From positions 1 through 47,093 of the forward strand of contig NZ_FLQX01000139.1 in the NCBI RefSeq assembly GCF_900089955.1: 47,093 nucleotides of DNA, in the 5' to 3' direction. Positions 42,931-47,093 of the stretch are shown here, in pieces (positions within the stretch are counted from its first letter, which is position 1; every line of letters begins with the position of its first letter). The notes under the pieces were generated by a model, which did not search any database, was not told the origin of the DNA, and saw only the letters and a list, made by a program, of their open reading frames with translations. Source of the stretch: Candidatus Accumulibacter aalborgensis (GTDB taxonomy: Bacteria > Pseudomonadota > Gammaproteobacteria > Burkholderiales > Rhodocyclaceae). The position numbers and the translations under genes are program-made.

Positions 42931-44398
42931 TCATTCATTAGCTCGTCCCTTCGGTTCAAGCGGAGCGCGTCCACTGCGATACGCTGGCGCAATCAGGCGG
43001 TATTTCTGGGTAGGACTTCTTGGCGATTCGGGCTGGGTCATTTCAACCAGGCCAGCGTTCAGCGCTGGCCGCAGATAGTTCGCAGAGAACGTCGGTCGAT
43101 GCTGCAACGCCAAACGCTCCATCGCCTCGCGCGTGCTGAGCGGCCCTTGCTTCAGGCATTCAAGGAAGCGTGTTACTTGCTCGCTTACTTGCTCGGTTAC
43201 TTGCTCGGTTACTTGCTCGGTTACTTGTACCGGGCGGATCGCTTCGGCCAGATGCACCACCACGCGCACGCGCATTCCCACTTCAATGATTTGTGGTTCC
43301 GGCAAACCCTGCTCCTCGGCTTCCCGGAAGATCCGCGGTACCCCGCTGCCCCACTGCTCGATCAGATTCAGTTCACGGAACACACGGGCGATGACGTGGT
43401 TGCGGATCTTCGAAACACCCTGACGCATGTCGGCCACTGTCATGCCGGGCAGAAGGATGCCGGGGCTCTCGATTTCAATACGGTCGTCAAAAAAAGCGAG
43501 GCGGATGGGTGCGCCTCGCTGCGAATAATCGGCATGCACCAGGGCGTTGATCACGGCCTCCCGCAACAGGAGCAGCGGAATGCTCCAGACATCCTTGCGG
43601 CGCACCTCCGTAAAATCGGCACCGCGCATCGCGTGCTTTTTCAAAAACAGCATGATGTGATCCACGGCTGTCGGCAAATGCTCATGAACGTCGACGTGGT
43701 CAAAGATTTCGGCCTTGTCCGTGCCGACAAAACGACCGCACTGAACCCAGGCATCGGAGAAATGCTGCGTCCGTTCCTTGCCAAACAGCAGTACGGCGCC
43801 CTTGGTCGGCACAAGATGACCCTGATACGGGGTTCACCAGCTTGAGCGTTCGCAGCGCTTGCTCGCCCTGCCTGTTCAGTCCAGGAAAGAGCTGCCGGGC
43901 CGCCTCCATGTCGAGATCCTTCAGACTCAAGTCCGGCATCGGCATCTCATCAAAAGCCACACCCTCGACCGACCGCCGCAGTTCGCCGATCAGCGCCGCA
44001 TCAGCCTGGCGACTGGTCGACCCCAGGCGGACATAGACGCCTGATTCAGCGCCCTCGGATTTAAGCCAGTGCGGCCGGGAACCGCTGACAAAAACGTCTA
44101 TCAGGAGCAGCGTCTTGCCCTCCACCGTCAGCAGTTCCACATTGGGGACCAGTCGCGGCGCGATGCTGTCGGCAATCAGACTGCACAGACGTTCCTCCTC
44201 ATCGAGCGGATTTTCGACGCCGACAATGCTACGGTCGTCACCAATGCCGACAAACAAGCGACCCCCGGCGGTATTGGCAAACGCCACCAGCGTCTTGAGC
44301 AAAGGCCTCGGTGACGACAAATCGCGTTTGAACTCCAGCGTCTTGCCTTCAGGGTGAGTCAGTAGTTCCTCCAGCGTGCTTGATCGATGCGCAGTCAT
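42931..44398 (-). pseudogene. AlbA_2/RecG-like transcriptional regulator, frameshifted
   Basis: Two frames make one protein of about 490 residues. The 5' frame (44398 to about 43835) has the AlbA_2 (divergent AAA-4) domain: GKTLEFKRDLSS, LVAFANTAGGRLFVGIGDDR and GVYVRLGSTSRQA. The 3' frame (about 43835 to 42931) has VPTKGAVLLFGKERTQHFSD, LLREAVINALVHADYSQRGA and a winged-helix tail. The shift lies near a CCCC run around 43833 (GAACCCCGT). Before the tail, 12-bp tandem repeats encode EQVT units. Such regulators occur as accessory genes in restriction islands. This could be a true pseudogene, a phase switch or a sequencing error. Confidence 0.78.
43172..43227. repeat. 12-bp tandem repeats encoding EQVT
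   Basis: Four full copies and one partial copy of GTTACTTGCTCG (second copy starts with C) in the AlbA_2 regulator. On the minus strand they encode (V)TEQ repeats that link the HATPase-like part to the winged helix. The unit is a multiple of three, so copy changes would alter linker length without a frameshift. Confidence 0.85.
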
Positions 44399-44538
44399 CA
44401 CTCGCCCCTCCTGTTACAGCCTTCGCCTTCGCCTCCGCCAGCGGATCCCCGAACTCGCCGTCGGCGTCGTGCCAAAGAGACCATCGAATGACTGGAAAAC
44501 GCCGTGGTGAGCGCGTCGGTGATGCGTTGCTGGCTCAT
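44396..44538 (-). pseudogene. Chimeric scar: pglZ 5' fragment joined to pglX 3' fragment
   Basis: Bases 44538-44451 copy the first 87 bases of pglZ (42834-42748) at roughly 85-90% identity with one inserted base; they begin ATGAGCCAGCAACGCATCAC. Bases 44450-44396 then copy the 3' end of pglX (compare GCTGGCGGAGG, GGAGG and the final GATGACTG). The pglZ fragment's ATG overlaps the stop of the small gene at 44535 as ATGA. The pglX fragment supplies the RBS and start region of the AlbA_2 gene. A 46-codon chimeric frame remains. Confidence 0.8.
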
Positions 44539-44759
44539 GAAGCAGTATGGTCCTCAGCCTTCACCGCGACGGCGCTCCCGCCATCATCGCGATCCCGATC
44601 AGTGACGATGCGACCGCCAATCGAATAATGGTTCGGGATACCCAGCGACTGGTTGAGCACCTGGGCACGATGCGCGGCGACGTTGCCGATGGCAAGCATC
44701 TGCACCGCGCGGCGAAAGACTTCTGGATCGGTCACCGGATCAAAGAGTGGATTGTTCAC
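44535..44759 (-). CDS. Small protein coupled to the zeta-type kinase
   Basis: 74-residue product starting with GTG at 44759 behind a strong GGAGG RBS. It reads NNPLFDPVTDPEVFRRAVQM, then LAIGNVAAHRAQVLNQSLGI and PNHYSIGGRIV. It overlaps the 3' end of the zeta-type gene by 20 bp. The conserved style (FDPVTDPEV, GNVAAHRAQ) indicates a real family that I cannot name. It may be the partner or antidote of the kinase. The frame extends upstream to 44984, but that part is the shadow of the kinase gene. Confidence 0.7.
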   Translation of the reverse strand: MNNPLFDPVTDPEVFRRAVQMLAIGNVAAHRAQVLNQSLGIPNHYSIGGRIVTDRDRDDGGSAVAVKAEDHTAS

Positions 44760-45333
44760 GATGTTCCTCCAGAGAAAGCAAGAAGGCGGCGAAGGAATCC
44801 GGCGCGGCCTCGGAGACTTGCTCGAACTGCCCAATGGCCAACAGTTCGAAACCCTCACGCGAATTCGAAAACAACTGCCAGTTGTCCGCCAGGCGGCGGT
44901 AATGCTGCCAAAACAAGCTGCGTGCGCGACCAAAACGGCGGCGTATGTCTTCGACGGGAACATGATGTCCGCCACGAGCCACACGTTCCTGAATCCGAGC
45001 CACGCACAAATCAGCGCTGTCGAGCGTCACAAACACCAGGCTGACCTCGTATCCACGCTCACGCGCCCGAGAAATATGGCGACCAAGGGCCTTGCCCGCC
45101 AGTGTCGATTCCACCACGCAGGATTCACCCGCCTCAATCAACGCCGATAGCCTGCGCACAAACAGCTTGCCCGCTTCAACGCGCACGCTCAAGGGATCGG
45201 CCGGTGCCAATGTTGACGCGAGTGCATCAGCACCGAGATAGGGAATGGCAAAACGGGTGACGAACTCTTCGGCAAACGTGGTCTTGCCGCTCCCGTTAGG
45301 CCCGCCAACGATGACGAGGCGCCGCTCAGTCAT
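44740..45333 (-). CDS. Zeta toxin-like P-loop kinase in the BREX operon
   Basis: 197-residue P-loop protein: TERRLVIVGGPNGSGKTTFA (Walker A 10-19), YLGADALA, then VVESTLAGKALGRHISRARE and RIQERVARGGHHVPVEDIRR. These fit zeta toxin/PezT-type kinases that phosphorylate UDP-GlcNAc. The start at 45333 has GGGAGG about seven bases upstream and overlaps the last codons of pglX (ATGACTGAG). The small gene at 44535 follows with an overlap. No epsilon-type antitoxin was recognised, so it may be a house-keeping-style or defence-accessory kinase. Confidence 0.82.
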   Translation of the reverse strand: MTERRLVIVGGPNGSGKTTFAEEFVTRFAIPYLGADALASTLAPADPLSVRVEAGKLFVRRLSALIEAGESCVVESTLAGKALGRHISRARERGYEVSLVFVTLDSADLCVARIQERVARGGHHVPVEDIRRRFGRARSLFWQHYRRLADNWQLFSNSREGFELLAIGQFEQVSEAAPDSFAAFLLSLEEHREQSTL

Positions 45334-47093
45334 CGTTCGCACCTCCCGTCACCGCCTTCACCTCCGCCAGCAGATCACCGAATCTACCGTAGTTCACCTT
45401 CACGCCATCATCGAGATCAAGAGTGATGCGCATGTCGGCGTAGTGGCGGAGCTTTTCGTCGTAGGCGAGCAGTTCGACGTGTTTCTTTTTCAGCGACTCG
45501 ATGTGCTTGGCGATCTTGTTGCGGGCAGCGGTTGAGCTGCTTGCGTCGCGGTCCTTTTCCAGCATTTCGATGCGCGACTGCATCTTGCCGGTGAGCGGGA
45601 CGACGTATTCGGCGCGCATGCGGGCGAGCGTGCCTTCGTGATAGCGGTGCAGGTACACGAGCGCCTCGAAGGCACCCTGTTTGCCGCTGGAAAACAGCCA
45701 GTAAATCGGGCGCTTTTTGTAGGTTTGGAGGTGGTCCTTGAAGAACTTGTCGGCGAGGTAGCGGCGGATGGCCTCGACGGGGGCTTCGCTGGCCTTGGCG
45801 CCGAGGTTGTCGGCGAGGAAGGCCATGTTCTGGTCGAGCTTCTCGGCACCCCAGGTGGCGAGCAGGAATTCGCGCACGCGGTTGGCGGCGTCGTCCTCGA
45901 ACCAGAGCTCGTCGGTGACGGGCACGATGCCGTCGGCGTCGGCGGGGAAGGTCTGGTAGCGCGTGGCGTCGAAGCCGACGTTGCCGGCGTGGGCGTAGAT
46001 CAGGCCGGGCGCGTCCAGGCTGTAGCGGCCCATCAGGCAGCCGATGGCGTAGGAGACCAGCTCCTCCATGCTGTCCTGGCGGAAGCGGGTCCATTGCTCG
46101 TCCTCGGTGAGCTTGCCGCCGTAGCGGTAGGCGGGGTTTACCGTCAGGGTGATCTGCTCGATCGGGACGTCGGGGGTGAGTTCGTCCCCCAGACCGTAGG
46201 CGTCGATGAAGAGGCGGTTGTTCTCCTCTTCGAGGCGCTTCATCTCGGCGATGGTGGTACGGTTCTGGGTGATCCAGGTCGCGTAGCTTGATTCGAGGGT
46301 TGGGGTGGGGTCGGAGGAGGCTGTCAGGATGGGGAGCGATTGGAAATCCCAGGAGCGTTCGTAGACGTTCCAGTCTTCGCTGGCGACATCGCCACATCGA
46401 GCTGACCTGCTCTCAATTTCCCTTTGTACGGCCACCAACTCGTCGCGCGGTGGAAGAGGAATAGATGCGATGTCACCCGGATTGGCGTGCAAAGTCGGAT
46501 TTATTACACCCAGCCATACGGGTGCCACCGAGGAGCACAGCAGGGCGTTCAAGAGGAGCAGGTTGTCTGGACTTGAGTAAACCGCACCACCAACGGTGCT
46601 AGCGATGAATCCGATCCCACAGTACCGCGCCCCGAAGGTGTTTGGGGTCGCGATGTCAGACCAGGTCATGCACTCCTGGAAGTAGAACTCCTCGCTGCGA
46701 ATCTCTTTTGAATAATGTGCGCCGTCGTACCTATCGGAAATGAAGGATTTGAGTGCAGCTCCCCCATTTGCCCAGTCAAGGACGTGATGACAGTTCCCGA
46801 ACCACTTCCTGAATGGGCCTCCTTTCAGGAGTGGAAACCAGGTCCGTCTTGAGTTCTGCGCATCTTCGTTGCTCACGCAGCGAAGCTCAACCTCAAAGAT
46901 ATCTACTTCGAACCAGTACCTAACCCAGCGCGCATCGTCGCACGTCGCTAAGCCCTTCCGGACTTCCGCAGCGGACGCCAGCTGCTCTGATTGCTCAAGG
47001 ATCCGAATCATTGCCGGAGACGCCCAGTATGCGCTGAGCCTCCGACATACTTGACTCCGTCGGCCGCGAGCGCTATCCTTTGGGCATGCGTCT
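45326..47093 (-). CDS. pglX: PglX (BrxX) adenine methyltransferase, C-terminal part
   Basis: The last 589 codons of the type 1 BREX methyltransferase; the frame stays open through the right edge (RRLSAYWASPAMIRILEQSE). Visible are the target-recognition and C-terminal domains: GARYCGIGFIASTVGGAVYS, SIPLPPRDELV, GCLMGRYSLDAPGLIYAHAG, YLADKFFKDHLQTYKKRPIY, WLFSSGKQGAFEALVYLHRY and a coiled tail. The N-terminal SAM/NPPY domain lies outside. The 3' end is duplicated at 44396-44450. Gene order pglX-pglZ-brxL identifies type 1 BREX; brxA, brxB and brxC would lie to the right. Confidence 0.95.
   Translation of the reverse strand, partial: DACPKDSARGRRSQVCRRLSAYWASPAMIRILEQSEQLASAAEVRKGLATCDDARWVRYWFEVDIFEVELRCVSNEDAQNSRRTWFPLLKGGPFRKWFGNCHHVLDWANGGAALKSFISDRYDGAHYSKEIRSEEFYFQECMTWSDIATPNTFGARYCGIGFIASTVGGAVYSSPDNLLLLNALLCSSVAPVWLGVINPTLHANPGDIASIPLPPRDELVAVQREIESRSARCGDVASEDWNVYERSWDFQSLPILTASSDPTPTLESSYATWITQNRTTIAEMKRLEEENNRLFIDAYGLGDELTPDVPIEQITLTVNPAYRYGGKLTEDEQWTRFRQDSMEELVSYAIGCLMGRYSLDAPGLIYAHAGNVGFDATRYQTFPADADGIVPVTDELWFEDDAANRVREFLLATWGAEKLDQNMAFLADNLGAKASEAPVEAIRRYLADKFFKDHLQTYKKRPIYWLFSSGKQGAFEALVYLHRYHEGTLARMRAEYVVPLTGKMQSRIEMLEKDRDASSSTAARNKIAKHIESLKKKHVELLAYDEKLRHYADMRITLDLDDGVKVNYGRFGDLLAEVKAVTGGANDD

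Noticed and set aside
43172-43227. Tandem repeats considered as a CRISPR array
   Set aside because: 12-bp units without spacers, in frame as EQVT repeats.
42034-43845. 603-codon plus-strand frame across pglZ and the AlbA_2 gene
   Set aside because: Shadow frame spanning two genes, without family features.

Overview
The window is about 47 kb of GC-rich DNA from a Gram-negative bacterium, most likely a betaproteobacterium of the Rhodocyclales/Accumulibacter kind. I infer this from a PEP-CTERM protein, a polyhydroxybutyrate phasin with a repressor-type double operator, a four-cysteine FNR beside hemN, a Mrp antiporter operon and the general protein style. No rRNA or tRNA gene was seen.

Layout. 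(1) 1-10.2 kb, minus strand: a complete type I-E CRISPR-Cas locus, cas3 - [gap] - cse1 - cse2 - cas7e - cas5e - cas6e - [antitoxin - PIN toxin] - cas1 - cas2. No ordinary CRISPR array is visible; one could begin left of the window. In the gap between cas3 and cse1, on the plus strand, lies one good I-E repeat. Exactly 61 bp later there is a decayed second repeat inside the 3' end of cas3. The single 'spacer' between them matches the cse1 promoter region at 14 of its first 16 positions, next to a canonical AAG PAM. This looks like a cas-regulating crRNA (CreR-type autorepressor) and is the main discovery in the window. (2) 10.3-12.9 kb: an orphan RHH antitoxin, then fnr and hemN, divergent around an FNR box. 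(3) 13.0-19 kb: a YhaO/YhaN (Mre11/Rad50-like) pair and a secreted yellow/MRJP-family protein. (4) 19-23.5 kb: a PEP-CTERM/discoidin-like protein with a 214-bp MITE (9-bp target duplication) in its leader, then phoU-phoB-phoR. (5) 23.6-29.6 kb: a Mrp (Mnh) Na+/H+ antiporter operon of the fused-AB type, whose last stop codon lies in a 137-bp inverted-repeat element. (6) 29.7-38 kb: a broken cytochrome c gene, a CBS/DUF294 protein, a phasin, a decayed truncated-haemoglobin gene, typA, a 4-hydroxybutyryl-CoA dehydratase-like protein that lacks two cluster cysteines, and a SEC-C protein. (7) 38-47 kb, minus strand: the distal half of a type 1 BREX operon, pglX (partial) - zeta-type kinase - small protein - scar - AlbA_2 regulator (frameshifted) - pglZ - brxL, followed by a decayed NYN gene.

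Two multi-gene phage-defence systems therefore flank about 28 kb of largely housekeeping genes. Both show accessory cassettes inserted between core genes: a TA pair between cas6e and cas1, and a zeta/AlbA_2 cassette between pglX and pglZ. The BREX cassette also carries fragments of pglZ and pglX that record a recombination event.
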